Of a stretch of 64,000 nucleotides of DNA, positions 1 through 13,699 are shown piece after piece. The number at the start of each line of letters is the position of its first letter. Position 1 is the stretch's first letter. The translations under genes were made by a program, and so were the position numbers. Under the pieces are notes generated by a model. That model did no database searches, was not told where the DNA came from, and worked only from the letters and a program-made list of their open reading frames with translations. This stretch comes from Antitrichia curtipendula (taxonomy: Eukaryota; Streptophyta; Bryopsida; Hypnales; Leucodontaceae), in NCBI GenBank assembly GCA_951230915.1, contig OX579639.1, positions 15,748,001 through 15,812,000 on the forward strand, in the 5' to 3' direction.

Positions 1-486
1 AAGAAATTAGTCTGGGGCAAATTAATTTCACCATTTAGTGCAGTATGGCTACAGAACTAGCCACTTCGGGCCATTTGGATAAACTGTTAGGACTTAGGAG
101 TTAGCTGCAACGTGTGTGCAGGATACAATGAATGAAAAAACAACTCTTCAGAGTCGATGAAATGAAAATGGAGAGAAACGATATTCCTTACGAAACCCGT
201 AACCTTCTCACGAACTGTTTCAGTCGGCAGCTCGGCAGCTCGGCATTTAGTTGATACGCCGGCCTAACTACTCATCTCAGTGTCAAAATATAGGTAGCAA
301 CACATCATTTTTACAAATCCAACAGCTAAATTGGACCCAAATATTTAACATGTCCAACCTGCAGAAGTGCCCAGCCAGTTCCTTATCATGGAGTCCCTGT
401 AATTCAAAAGTGAACTGATAAAACAAACACCAGTCTCTATCCAAATGTACCTGCCAACTTACACAACCATTTACGTACAGATATTT
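1..486. other. 3' flank of BTB gene, no gene seen
   Basis: AT-rich sequence downstream of the stop codon of the minus-strand BTB gene. It probably includes that gene's 3' UTR. I see no open frame with recognisable content and no clear repeat. Confidence 0.4.
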
Positions 487-3400
487 TCAACAGCCCTCTG
501 ACTCCATCTCTTCCCTTTCCATTGCAGGTGCTTGAGTTGCCCTACGGAACCAAATGTTGAAAGCATTCACAAGGTGTGGGCAGTCTTCCAAGTTCCGAGT
601 GGCAAAGCTGAGGCACTGCTGCAGAAGTTTCTGAGAGTCGGCCATTGGGAGAGTGAGAATGATATTCAAGAATACGTCCTCAAGTTCTTGATGGAGGTGT
701 TTGTTTTGATTTTCACGACCTTGAAGTTCCCGAGAAATAACAAGTACAGGCAGCCAGTCTTTAACCAGCTTCAGACGTACCTGACCAGAATACCCCCCCC
801 AACAATAGAGGTCAGAACATAGGTTGTGGTGAAGTGATCACACCCACTTTCACAAACAAAGAACCACTTGTGCAAGAGTTACGCACGCATTAATCATCCT
901 TTCCCTCCACATCAGACGCAACTATAAGGAGCTCATAAAACAAAGTTTTCAGTGAAGTTACAGGAACTTATAGAAAACATCATAAAGAGAATCTTCCCCA
1001 TGGTTCATAAAGAGGTCTCACTATAATTATAACTATCACACGCGGGTCTCCTCATGATCCATAGGGAGGCCTTCATATGATCACAGTGACCACAGAGAGA
1101 CGATCACATGAATGACGGGGAATATATCCTCATTATTAAAGTTTAAAAATTCCTGAAACAGTCTACGTTGGTTTAAAAAACCAATTATATTACCCCTTTA
1201 GCAGACAAAAATACAGCGTTGGAACCAACGCATCTACGTCTTGCAGACATGAGAACGATGAATAACCTGCTGTGAAGCAATAATGGATCCATTAGCAACA
1301 GCGCTTGCCAACCGACACGTGCAGCGAAGCACAAGAGCAGGGAGCCCAGGTGCAATGTTTCTCCACGTATCGTCGCTGAATGCACGTCTTAAATTTGCTG
1401 TAAATGCTCCTTGCTCACTCCATTCCACAACAGCAGATTCGGCAACTCTGAGTTCGATCATTCTCTCCACAATCCAAAGCAAGTGCCGTCCGTTGACGAC
1501 GGCAGTATGAAGATTTTGTCTCTGCAGGGCTTCGATTTCATCATGATGACCCCTCACATTAGGACTTGCATACTCCTCGACTGAGTCCTTCACTGTCTTT
1601 AAACTGTGCTCAAACGCCTTATCCAGAACCTGCCGAACGGTGTCCCGAGAGGCATGTCCGCTCAAGAGTTGCGCTACAAAAGCCTTCACAGTGGCGCCGT
1701 TTTGATGGCTGTGTGTAGCTGCATACACCAGCCCGTTGAACATGTCCACAACTGCGGTTTCCTTCACGATCAGCCACACAGTCAGCAGCAAGAAGATATT
1801 AAAACCAAACTTCAAAATAGATCACAAGAACACAGTGAAATTTGCAAAAAGTGGGACACTGTCTTTCGGGCTTCGGTAGAAATTGCAATTTTCCCATTGG
1901 ACACGGGGATAGACTTAAAACACAGGAAACCTTATGATCAGAATTGAAGTCACTTACATTCACAGGACTAAGCCTTGCTAGCAGTGGAGACGATTCCTCG
2001 AGTTGCAAGCATGAAACGAGCTGCACAATTTGTCGTTCTTCCTCCCTTGTCCACGAGACTGCTTCCAGAAACTTCACGCAGACAGAAATACAGTGGTCGT
2101 ATAGCAGCTCTGCAGCTACAGGAAGTATGCACAGAGCACTTTCAACGTTGTGTATGGTCCCAACAAAATCTTGTGTGTACAGGAGTTTTAAAGTTGCTAT
2201 GTACGAGCTTCGGTGACGTCCTGGAACCACACAGAGATTGATATGAATGGGTTTTGATTTCTCGCTCTCTTCCTGTATAGCGGTCTGTGCTCGGTCCTGC
2301 CATCTGTCTGAAAAGAGCGCATTGAAGTAGCGACATTGCGTTAAAACGTGAGCATGAACGTAAACGGCTTCAGACCCTCCATGACCAGCTGCTACGGCCT
2401 TTGAAGCGTCTGTATTTTCATCCTCAGATTTATCTTGTTCAGAGAGAGAGACCTCATCTTGCTGCAAGTGTAGAATCACATCCGCTGTGCTTGTATCGTC
2501 AAATTTTAAAGCCCCCTGCCAAGAAAACAACAATAGATCACACTCTCTGAGAATTTAAAAAGAGATTGCTCCCTGACTAAGCTTTAGATGTAAGACAAAA
2601 GATACACAAACCACTGCCGGGATTAAAACAATCAAGTATTTTCCCTCCACAAAATCAGATACAAAATTGATCATGTAACCAGGCTAGCTCACCCATCACT
2701 CATCTGCACCAGAGCAAACGAGGCGTTTAAAGCTTCAAAAACTCTGAAAACATGGCCGCCCCACGACAAGTATGAAGAAGTTCACGAAAGACTGACAGCC
2801 CAAGCATCACATTGTGTGCATGATATTGCGATATTTCATGCTATTTACTTTGAAATAGAGATACACAGCCATCCTTTCGTTTCATAGGATGAAGAGGCGA
2901 AGATGTACAAAGAGCATTAATAGCTCACCCAAACTGCCAAATCAACAACCTTTGTAGGTTGTGTGATGACAGCGACTGTATCCATGACGTTGATACCTTC
3001 AACGAGGATTAGCAGTGTCTATTGATGTGTTTAAAGGAAACCTTCACGCCAGAGTAAGGCATCTTGGTTAGGTTATCACAACCATCATGAAAATTGTTGA
3101 AAAAATGTGCTCACACGCACTAGGTTTATGAGTCTCAGACGGTTTGAAGAAATTGAAAAAATCTGTCCTCCTCTGTGGGCAGGACCAACAAAAACAAGCA
3201 GCAGTTAAATACACGCCTGTGAACCACAGAACGGGTCCTAATAATCGCACTATCGAGGGTGTACGTACAAAATTTAAAAAACTGAAAGCATGTGATGCTG
3301 CTTGTGAGTGTTTCTGAGGATACAAAGCCTCTAACAGGTAGGGAAAATTAAAATCTTCACTTGAATATGTTAATTCAATTCTTCAACAGAGCAGTCCTCA

Positions 3401-3979
3401 CAACAGCAGAACACAGGTGAGTTTCAGTAAATGAGACAGTTATAAATGTCAAGTCATCTTATCTGTTTAAAAGATTTCATTCCCAATGTATTGCAACTAA
3501 AACTGTAAAAGTGTTAACAAAATTTTACTCTCTTCTTTGTAATTTTGACACACATAAATGTTAATGGACGAATAATACCACCTACACTATTTTTTAGATG
3601 AAAAGTATAGGAAAAGAGGTACAAAATCTAAATATATTAGCCGTTATCATATGCACAATCTTTAAGAAAATTGCAAGAAGGATGGAGCACACTAAAAAAT
3701 TTACCACAGTAAATTGAAATCCAGGATGAGAAAATGCTCAGATGAGTACATGACGAATTGCTATCAGGCAACCAACAATCTGTGTAATAAACTCAATCCC
3801 CGTGAACTTTTAAAATATGTACTTACCGAGTTGTTGCCCTCATCCGTATGAGTTTCCATGGACAAGGTAACCAAAGAGGGGAGGCGATTGCTGCTGCCTA
3901 CACGCTGTCGTTTACTGGTTACATGCATGGCGTCTACGTTTGAGATCGTTTCCAATTTCCGGCTCTGTTCCCTCGTCAT
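487..3979 (-). CDS. Plant BTB/POZ domain protein (At1g63850-like), 4 coding exons
   Basis: Predicted regulator, probably a CUL3-type ubiquitin ligase adaptor or transcription co-regulator (family inference). Coding exons on the minus strand are 3979-3827, 2515-1958, 1761-1267 and 780-487. All junctions are phase 0 with GT/AG sites (donors at 3826, 1957 and 1266), giving about 499 residues, close to the plant family length. The BTB core is in residues about 52-190, starting with DDTSTADVILHL. An acidic insert (SEQDKSEDENTDAS) follows, then HAHVLTQCRYFNALFSDRW. The C-terminal half carries a BACK-like helical region (ESLKTVKDS-like, NGRHLLWIVERMIELRV), the motif VRLKLVKDWLPVL directly at the third junction, and the family ending DCPHLVNAFNIWFRRAT. 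The first ATG, at 3979, opens MTREQSRKLE; the frame upstream of the 3988 acceptor has no ATG before a stop, supporting this start. The substrate or partner is unknown. Confidence 0.85.
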
Positions 3980-4908
3980 TCTTGACACCTGTAACCAAAG
4001 AGTGACATGAATGTCCGACTTACAAGGGTAGGATCACGAAACTGCAAAAGGTAGTAGAGACTTCGAAGTTCGATACGATCTGTTCCAAGCCTTTAACAGA
4101 TGAAAAGATGTTATGCTTTGATTTGGGGTGGCAGCTCACATATGATAAAACAAAAATTCTGAAGAATCCGATAATAATTTCTAGTAAGACCCACTGGCAT
4201 ATTCGAAGGCACGCTAAATAATTTTCTTCCGACTATGAACACATATTTGCACGAGGATCAAAATACATGAGCGACGTTACCTCCAAATCGAGCAGAAATC
4301 AGTCATCCCCCGCCAGCAAAATGCCGCTCCACCAATGAAGCCCTACATAACATTTTCATACCTACAAAACCGAGATCACCTCCTAAACAATCCTCATACA
4401 CACACGGCACAAAGTTTACAACGCTCTGTTGCAAATGACCAGTGGCATCATGAAATCTGAAACAAGACTGACACGGAATTGGAGACATTAAATGCATGCG
4501 CTCAAGCAACCCTAAATCACCACGCCCCTCAATTTACACCCTTAGAATTTGATCTCAATTATAAATTACCGCAAAAATTATGGATTGATCACTAATTCTA
4601 GCATCAGAAAATTCGGTAGAAAGTTATTACATGGCTACAGAGGCACAATCCACAACCTCAACTCACAACTGCGAACTTTCCTACAAACGGTTCAGTTATC
4701 TGATCCGCCATTTCATTCCAATTCATCAAAAATCATGACATAACTGTAAAAAAATACGTTTAAAACAACCGAACGGGCGTGGCGACGATCACCAATCGAC
4801 ACAAAACCCTTCGATCCGGTCCCGTACCCTAAAGAAGTGGACAATCGCTGTTCTTGAGTCGCAAAACCTCCATAAACAACCAAAACAAGCGTAGTAAGTT
4901 GCACTAAC

Positions 4909-5070
4909 CGTAGCTTCGAAATCGGAAAGCGGCAAAGGAAGGCACGAGACTGATGGCGACAGAGATGAATTCCGAGTTTGCAATTGACGGTTTCTTGTTG
5001 TAAGTTAACTTCAGAGAAGACGAATTGGCCCATGAGGTTTGGCGTGCTGGAACAATATGGCAGGGGTAGT
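4909..5070 (-). other. Likely 5' UTR exon of the BTB gene
   Basis: Minus-strand sequence ending in a good donor (CTACG|GTTAGT, donor bases at 4908-4903) that could splice to the acceptor at 3990-3989. The frame continuous with the coding exon meets a TAA before any ATG, so this exon would be untranslated. The upstream limit (transcription start) is a guess. Confidence 0.35.
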
Positions 5071-5401
5071 GCCCAGGTGGACGGATGAGGAGGGTGAAAT
5101 AACTGACATGTCAGGTGACGTGTCATGCCACGTACTCTCTACCGTATTGTGCCTGCATGGCAGGGTGGGTTTATCCATTGTGCTTGGTAGCCTACGTGCG
5201 ACCTGGTTTCTTATTGGCTCTCGACGGAAGGGGAGGAGGTTTTCTCTTGCCTGAGGAGAAGAGAAGAAAGCCAGCACTTATTTTTGACAAAAGCTAACTT
5301 ATAGTATGAGGAAGTTTGAATTGGACCTTACTTGGAAAACGAGTCGGTGTTTTAGGGACACAGTCACTTGAATGTATAGTGAGGCAGAGGTTACACGTGA
5401 T

Positions 5402-5994
5402 TTAACCCCTAAAGTTTCAAGGGTGTTTTCAGCCAAAAACCACTTAAAACTATCACTTTTGTTGTATTCACTTAAGAAAACCAATTTTTTTTTTTTTTTT
5501 TTGGGAATTTAACCATAGGATCTTGTACTTAATTTGTCTGAGATCATGTAATAAAAATTTCATCAAATTTAAATGTACGGATTGGAAGATATTAGCATTC
5601 AAAGTTGAACAAAAAGTTTTTTTTCAAGAAGATGCTTAAATTGCCCGAAAAAATAAGATTGTCCATAACTTTCTCATCCCTAGTCCAAATAGAATGAATC
5701 AAAGCTTCACATATAGATAAAAATATAATATTTTAGAAAAATAATTCAAAAAAAAACTATTTTGACTTTTTGTAATTTTTTTTGGGCTACCTGCCAAACT
5801 CCATTTCTTGCTTATTGTGCCATAACTTTTTCATCCGGCATCCAATTGAAACAAAAAATTATATATCCACAAAGCTCTTGCAAAGCTACACAACCTCAAA
5901 AAATCTCAAAAAAATTCACTTCAAATTGAAACAATAGGAACCTACCTGGATCCAAATTGTCCGCCGAGGGGACAACTGGTGCTTTAGGGGTTAA
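5402..5994. mobile_element. TTAA-flanked MITE, family A (internally deleted copy)
   Basis: Begins TTAA-CCCCTAAAG and ends CTTTAGGGG-TTAA, a 9-bp perfect terminal inverted repeat flanked on both sides by TTAA. It shares long interior blocks with the elements at 22208, 28948, 39166 and 62175 (for example GATTGTCCATAACTTT and the block around TTAAATTGCCCGAAAAAATA). It is about 330 bp shorter than the 39166 copy because a central segment is missing between 5615 and 5625. It has no coding capacity. It carries an 18-T run near 5486. Confidence 0.75.
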
Positions 5995-7003
5995 ACCCAA
6001 TTAAATTCAATTTAAACATGTTTTTTAATTCCCACCCTCAAAACCCTACCCAACCTCTAACCACACACATATCCTATTCATAATTTCAGATTTATATGGA
6101 TATGCAATTGATATGGAATATTTTTGTATTGTTGTATGTGTCTTCTATTTCCATACCTATATTCTTATCCATATCTTGGATCGACGGCTTGGATCAACGG
6201 TGTCTATTTTATTTTCAACATTATGATAGATGACAGGAAAGGTCAATTTAAAATAAAAAAATTGATTTGATGGTGGAGATTTTCCAATCGGGGGCAGTGA
6301 AACCTCGGGGTTGGGTTGCATCTTTTCAACAAATAGTATAATAGCTACTTATTTCATTTATTTTGGACACTGCAAAACCTAATCTTCAAGTGAGTGATGA
6401 AGCTGTTTGTATCCATGGCCACATATAAAACATCCAAATATGCAAGAAAACCATATATTCATCCAGCATGATTGATGTCATTCCTAAATTTTGTAGCAAT
6501 TCTTTGATTTCATCCATTGAAAAAGAAAGATGGTATAATTGCCAAATATTTTCCATAAAAATGTATTGTTTTTGAGCAAAATTTGAGACTATTTTCAAAG
6601 GCAATGTTAAATTCTGTTTCAATATTTCAGTATTCAAAACGGGTGCCAAAAAATCCTGAGGTCAAAAAAGGTAACAAAAAGAAGTTTAAAAATAAAGTAT
6701 TGAAAAGTATGTCAAAAAATAAATCAAAGTAGGTGTCAAACAAAGTCTTTTCTGGTAAATTTTTTGAAAAAAATGTCAACAAAGGTATCTAAAAAGTGTT
6801 TCAGCTACAACATCTACTGAATATTTTAAAGTTTTGAAAATAATTACTAATTGCACAAAGGTTCAAAAAATACAAATCAACTTAAAATTAAATCTGGCTT
6901 CCTCTTCTCTCTCTAGAAAAAATTTACAGAAAAATATTTCGAAGGGTCCCACGTTAAAGAAAAGTAGATTGTAAAGAGAGAGCATTCATTTCAAGCTTCA
7001 GGT
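5995..7003. other. Intergenic AT-rich DNA, no gene seen
   Basis: No supported reading frame or clear terminal repeats. This is spacer between the family A element and the BAH gene promoter region. Confidence 0.4.
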
Positions 7004-7249
7004 ATGGGTGAGTGCCCATACCTGAAGCCCATTCATCTATTAGCTTCACGAAAGCGACGATTTTCATTCAACTCCCAATGGATGGACAATTCTGTCCGGA
7101 AAGTGACGATTTTCATTCGATTCCGACTGGATGGACGAGTATGTCCGTTTCGTCCGTCCTTTAGTGGCCGTCGAAAGTTGAGCACGACACTTGTCGCCGT
7201 CCTCGTCCTTCGCCTTCAACTGCCATCGCCCCCTTAAACAACTGCATAT

Positions 7250-9383
7250 CTCTGAGAACCCCTCAGCCCTTTTCCCTCTCACTTCGGCGTACACCAAGTT
7301 TGTTTGCAAGAGCGTCCGCACTCCCTCCCTTCCTACGTTTTGTTACTAGTATTGCGACCACAGCTACAGGTACGTGCCATTTTCTCTGGCTTCTACTTCA
7401 CATTTTTCATGTCGGTGTTAATTTCGCAACAAGTGGTGTAAACGAATTCCAGCGCATGTGACCACCGAGGCTGCATTAGTCAAACCCTAGGGCATCCATG
7501 ATGTTTGTAGAATGACTTGTATCTATCTCTTCGCCGTTCTCCTTGGAAGCTGAAGAGCTTTTTTTCTTTCTCTGTACTTCGGGTTTTGTTTCAGAAGAAA
7601 ATTTAAAATGTCTGGAATTTTCGAAAGAGAAATTGATGTCATTCTAGGTTACCTCATTTTGTGAAATTTGTGGCCCTGGAGGGATAATGATTTTTAGAGG
7701 ATGAGAGTTATGGAATGTCAGCTATTTGGTTTTTAGAATGTGATGGTGCACTATGAGCAAGGGTTACCTTATTGAAAATGGAAAATAGTGTTGTATGTAA
7801 GTCAAGGAGCTGTAATTTTTGAGGCATGTAATGTGAGTGCAAATTTAATCGGTGATCTATGCTTTCGAAACTTGCATGTTTGTAGTTGGAGGCAGCAGAG
7901 GTTTTTGTACTTAAATTGAAACCCTAGGGCATGCTGATTGTGGACTGGTTTATTTTATCTCTTTGCAGTATTCTCCACAAGCAGAAGAGCTTTTCTCTAA
8001 ATAGGTTCACGTCATATTTTCTGTTGAGGAGTCGCCGTCATGGGATGAATTTTGAAAAGAGAATGATTGCTGCCATTCTGGTTTAATACTGTGTCAACTT
8101 TTGGCTTGAGGAAATGATTGTTTGCGAATGGTGGCTGTGAGTGTGACATAATGTGATGCTGCGACATGTGCAAGAGTGTCCTGGTTGAAATGGTAAAGCG
8201 CTGTAGATGAACCCGCTTCTGTTTTTATTTTTTATTTTTTTTAAATTTAAATTAATTAATTTTTTTCGCTTCTGTTTTTAATGTGTAAATATGCGAGTTT
8301 TAAGTCTTAAGTCGGTGATCATGAATTTCGAGGTTTACATGTCGGTTCTTAAAGGTTTTTGTACTTGCGCCTATCGAGGCTATTGAATTCGGATTGCAGT
8401 CTAAGGTGGGCACCCCGAAATGCGCCACTGCCCCTAAACCGCCATCTTCACTTCGGGTACATCTCCAAAACAAATTATGTACCTATGCGGAAGAAACTAT
8501 TTTAGGATCAACCTTTCAACCTTGTTCTTTAATAATTTCTGCATACAATATCCAAATGTTGCGTTCTTTGGTGCGTTAGAACCTCTTTGGTGCATTCTAA
8601 TAATAGTAACTAGTCAAAATAGCTAAAAGCGGCGGTTTTGGGTACCCATCTTAAAGTTTTTCTCTTACGCCCTTAACAGAAGTAGAAGAGCCTTTACCTT
8701 TTCTCTACATTCGTTTCTGTTTTATCGCCAGTCGAGGAGTCGTCGTTAGATGGACTACAGAAAGAGAAAAATTGCTTCCATTCAATTTTTTTCCTTTTAT
8801 CGAATTGTGGCTGGAAGAGTTATTTCGAGCGGATGAGAGTGACATAATCTCAGGTATCTGTTGTAGGTTCGGGATTTCTAGAATGTGATGCCGCAATAGG
8901 AGCAAGATTTGGTGGCCACAATGAAATGGTAATCGTTGTAGGTGAAGCAGCTGTTGTTTTAAGGTGTATAACGTGATTGCTTTTTCGGTAAATTCTGAAT
9001 CGGTGATCAGGTTCACGTGTTTGTTACGAGGTATTACAGGTTTTTTCACTTAGAACCTTGTGGCTATGGAGGCTACTGCATTCGGATTGCGTACTCCTTC
9101 ATCAGCTCGATGTATTGTCTTCTCGTTCCTAATTAGGAGATGTAAATGGCGAATTCAGAGCTCGACTGTACTGATTCTGTTGATTTCCTGACAGGGGTTA
9201 GGTTGTGGAACAGTAGACGGTCGACGAATGTTTTTAGAGTGGAAGAGATTCGACAGGGAAACGGAGTCTTGATTAATTTAACGTATCGTTGTATGTATCT
9301 CATTTATTAATTCCTTCATATCAAGATTTTGGAATGGTGTTCATGAGATCGCTGCTTATCTTGATGTGGCGTTGTAATTATAG
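7250..9383 (+). other. Likely 5' UTR exon and intron of the BAH gene
   Basis: A strong donor, ACAG|GTACGT, lies after 7369. A plausible acceptor, TTATAG|GATTC, ends at 9383, 57 bases before the start codon at 9440. No coding frame runs through this interval, so a noncoding first exon with a leader intron of about 2 kb is the simplest reading. The transcription start is not defined. Confidence 0.4.
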
Positions 9384-9439
9384 GATTCGAGGACGTAATA
9401 TCCAGAAAAGGATCAAATTCTCTTAGTCTTGCATCAAAC

Positions 9440-12400
9440 ATGGGGAAGAGGAAGCTAGACAGCGTCTTGGATGGCGATTCTGAAGAGAAAGATAGAAGCC
9501 TGAAGACTCCTGATGGAGGTGCTAGTGACGAAGAATTTGTCGTGGAGGTAAAAGTCGTGGGCGAGATAAAGAAAGCAGGAGGGAAGTTGAAAGGGGACAA
9601 AGGAAGGAAGTTATATCAGGCTTTTGAAGTAGACGGCAATCGCTACGAAGTTGTAAGAGCATTCTCTCTAACTCCTTGTCTACAGTCAGCAATTAGAAGG
9701 GTATATGATCTTGTTCTACTACATCTGTGTTGTTTGCTAAATTCCCGTTGTATTAGTGTTGTACAGCGATCTTGAATTTGATTGTAAGTTGTAAACCATT
9801 TATCCTGATGAATCTATTTTGATAAGAACAATTGTTTGACTTAACTTTAGATTATTGCGATCACTGTGGCAGGATGATGCCGTTCTTGTTACACCCGAAA
9901 GGACCAGCCAGAAACCTTATGTGGCTATCATCAAGGTATGAGGACTTACTGTTCTAGAAGTGGGAAGGAGCATGATTACTCTGGAGTTTGTAGCCATACC
10001 TGGAATTAGTGCAGTTTTTGTCGTTATCTAGGAAACAATATTTTAGCATTTAAGTGACTAAGTGTGTAAGAGTGAGTTGTTCTGATTACAACCATCATTT
10101 GTCTGCAGAAAGTCATGCAGGCGAAAGATGGAACAGTTCAAGTTGAAGGTCAGTGGTTCTACAGGCCGGAAGAGGCAGAAAAGAAAGGTGGAGGTACGTG
10201 GGCGTCATCAGATTCAAGGGAACTTTTCTATAGCTTCCACATTGATGAAGTACCAGCAGAATCTGTGATGCACAAATGCCTGGTCCATTTTATACCTTTA
10301 AACAAGCAACTACCCCAGCGTCACAAACATCCAGGCTTCATAGTGCGACGCGTGTATGATGCTTGTGAGAAGAAACTGTTTAACCTAACGGATAAAGATT
10401 ACGAGGACCCTATGCAACAAGAGATTGATCTCCTTGTTCAGAAAACTCGAGAGGCTCTTGGAGATTTGCTTGACATAGACGGGGATGAGCACATGGCTCC
10501 TGTCGAAGAGGAAGTCGCTCCAGATTTGAAAATCAAGAGAAAGGTGCCTGCAAAAAGGACAGTTGCACCATTGAATCTGAAAGGTGAAGAATTTAGTCAC
10601 AGCGAGCTGAGGAATCCATTAGAGACACCTACGGGGAAAACCGACACTGCAAAAGTTGAGACTCCCACTAGTGCTGTGGGTCAAGACTTGGAGGTTTCCA
10701 CCCTCTTGAAGAACCACAATGTTTTGTTGGGTGTTCACGCACGAGATCGTTGGCTGGAAAAATTAATGCAAACTATCCGGGATCTTTGTGGTGGTAGCAA
10801 GGGGTTCAATCTAAAGAGCGGAGGTGAAGAGGCTAACAGTAAAGATGATGGTGATGTCAATAAGGCTGAAGGAGGCAAGCAGCGTTCAGATCGACCTGGA
10901 AGCTTCTTGGTAAGCATTTCGATCTAGTATACTGGAAAAGTCCTGTTGTGCTTTGTGGTGAGGATAATTTTCCATCAAAGTGTGTCAATTAGGTCCTTTT
11001 CAAGAATCGGGTCTAGATTGACTATGCCTGAAACAAAAGTGTAAGTATGCGAGGTGATTATGAGGTTTTCAAGGTTTCGGAGTTTCAACCCCGAAACATC
11101 TGCCCATGATCTCTTGATAGGAGCGTGCTCATTTCAACCGTTGATTATTTGGTGAATTTACAACATTCCCGATTTTTAATAGAGATGGAGTTTTTATGCG
11201 TTGATTTTTTTATTTCTCTACCTTATCATATTGGTGCACACTTTTAAATTGTTTTTTTCGGTTTGGGGCAGGGAGAGGGGGACCTTGCCTGGCCCGAAAT
11301 TGCCACTGCTGCTGTTGAAGTGGCCAGTGCACTGGAAAGACTGAGCCATGACTCACTTGGCAATGATTTACATAAATACAACCTCAAAATGCGCCAATTA
11401 GACTTTAATGTCAAGGTAATTTCTCATTTTCACTTTCGTAATAGTTCTGCACTAACCAATCATGTATTGTCTATAATTGACTGGATCAGTACTATTTTCT
11501 GATCACGAGATATCATAATTTTACCTCTCTTTCGTGAGATTTCTGTTCTGCTGACAATGTCGTTTGTGGTGGCGCATACCAGTGGATTAGATTTAGTCGT
11601 TTTCTTGGTCATCTGCTTCTGTACTGATGAAGATATGACTGCTTCCTTTGTGGTGACAACTGCAGAATAATAAAGTTTTGGCACGTCGTCTTTTGAGCAA
11701 GGAACTGGAACCCGCCAAAGTCATCAACATGTCTCCCGCCGAGTTGAAGGTTTGAATGATTGCACGATAGATCTTGTTTGTTACCTATGCTTGGAGGTCT
11801 GCACTAATTATTGGATGGCCTGTAAACGGTTTTAGCATTTAGTTCCGTTATGAGCTCTGCTAGCCACATCATTGTCGGAGTCGGATTGCTTAACGATCAT
11901 GCGCGACAAGCCGTACATAATATCAGGAGCTCGTGTGGACAACTCTGAAGTGGAAGCGGTTTTCTATGCGGTCTAATGCTGTTGCGTTGCAATACTTTGT
12001 TCAAGTGTTCATTCGAAAACTTGATTGTCTTTGTGGAGTAAAGAAGTCAGAGCAATTGTTAGGTGATCAATCGACATAGTTTCTTGGTTTTGTGATTCAT
12101 GTACCTGTGTTGTGCAGGATGGGTATATAGCGGCGGAGAGAGAAGATCAAGAGCCTCCTGAGCCAGAGACTATGCAGGTACACTGACTCTGCCATGCGTT
12201 TTTTTGGCTCGTGAGTGTCGAATGGTCTGCACATGCTCTGCTTTTGAGGGTACGTTGTTTCCGTTTCCGTGTTCTAATGCGCAGCTGTCAACAGATGGCA
12301 GACGTGCGGTGTTCAATATGCACAGAACGAGAAGTAGGTGTCATTGACATTATTCATGTAGGTTACGGCGATCGCTACCAGGTATGTTTTATGACCAGTC

Positions 12401-13699
12401 AATGCCTCGTTTTTGTTTTCGTTTTGACGCATTTGAAAGAAAATATATTGCAAGAGAGAGTTCAAAACCGCCCCGGCTGAGGTCAATACCTCTTCAATTT
12501 GTGTGATTTTGTGACCGTAAAGCCAACTATATCCATGTAGTTTAAAATGTGAGACTGTCATTAGTTTGGACTTCGGCTCTTGCTCATCACAATGCTGACT
12601 GGAGCTGAACATGCTGTTCATCTTGTGACTGCCTTCTGTGAAAAAGTGATGGGACAGGGAGTAGTGTAGATGACCCGCCTTGCAGACCCGGTTTTCCATA
12701 GGATATTGAGGCGGCAAATTCCTAGTCGAACTATAGAGGGACCCTGGTGTAATTATAAAACCAAAAGCCAATGAGATCAGATAAACTCCTAGGGTATCTT
12801 TTTTTCCTTAATTTTTTATTAGACACTCAGCGGGGCAGCCTGCACGACCTAACGGCCATTCCGATCTTATCACAAACTCCACATACTCCGCTCCGTAAAG
12901 TTAGAGATTATAACGGTCTTTGAAGAGCACTCTGAATCTGGGATTGCAAGGTCTTCAAAGCGTTAGGCCAGGAAGATGAAACCCTATAGTATGCTGGGTC
13001 TCCTCCTCTGGATCCTCATAGTACGAAATGTCGCTCCAGTGTTTGCAATCTCTTGTAGAATTTCTGCTTGTACGTCATCTAGTATGTTGATCCCTCAATA
13101 ATTCACTTGCATCATTACGAATTCTTCACAGATTGTTTATTTTGGACTCTCGTGTGCAGCTGGAATGCATGAAGTGTGGCCATACATGGTATTCATCCAG
13201 GGACGCCATTTCCTCCCTGGTGATCAAAACCACCTCAACTCCCCCAAATGTGGGCATAGCTCCATGGGCAACCTCCAAATTTGATGAAGTGGAAAAAGAC
13301 CTTCAAGCAGGCCATGCCATAGATGGAGACCATGTGCCAGCAGCTAGTGGTACAGAAACCAAGTCACCCACGGACACAAAAGGCTCCCCAATTCCGCCTC
13401 CACACTACGAAGACGTGGAGAACGCTCTCAATGAGCATTTCTCGGTTGTGAACCCAACTGTTGAAGATTATGTGAATATAAACCCTCAATCAGCTGTGGT
13501 TACTGATGAAAAAACAACTCCCTCACCCAAGAACAACTCAGAACTAGATGCTGAAAACGGGAAGCCGACGCCACCACCTCCAGAGGTGACTACTGATCCT
13601 AAAAGTGAGTTAGAGCTACATCATGTGGATGGAGTGACTGGGAGCTCTCTTCCAGAAAAGCCTGATACAAATGATATTTCACACCCTGTCGGTCAATAG
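9440..13699 (+). CDS. BAH domain plus TFIIS-central-like and zinc-ribbon protein (AIPP3/BDT1-like), 8 coding exons
   Basis: Nuclear chromatin reader. The closest family I recognise is the plant BAH protein AIPP3/BDT1 (At4g11560), a reader of H3K27me3 acting in transcriptional repression (family knowledge). Exons: 9440-9652, 9873-9935, 10109-10909, 11272-11415, 11666-11749, 12118-12177, 12295-12381 and 13160-13699. All are phase 0 with GT/AG borders and give about 663 residues. Residues about 50-185 form the BAH domain (GQWFYRPEEA, ELFYSFHIDEVPAESVMHKC, HPGFIVRRVYDACEKKLFNL). Residues about 300-440 resemble a TFIIS central helical domain (RDRWLEKLMQTIRDLC, LERLSHDSLGNDLHKYNLKM, NKVLARRLLSKELEP). 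Residues about 459-500 carry two CxxC pairs (RCSIC and ECMKC), a TFIIS-like zinc ribbon split by the last intron. The last 150 residues are low-complexity, rich in Pro, Ser, Thr and acidic residues. Confidence 0.88.

Noticed and set aside
1606..2241. Plus-strand frames over the BTB gene
   Set aside because: Antisense to exons with clear BTB family motifs.
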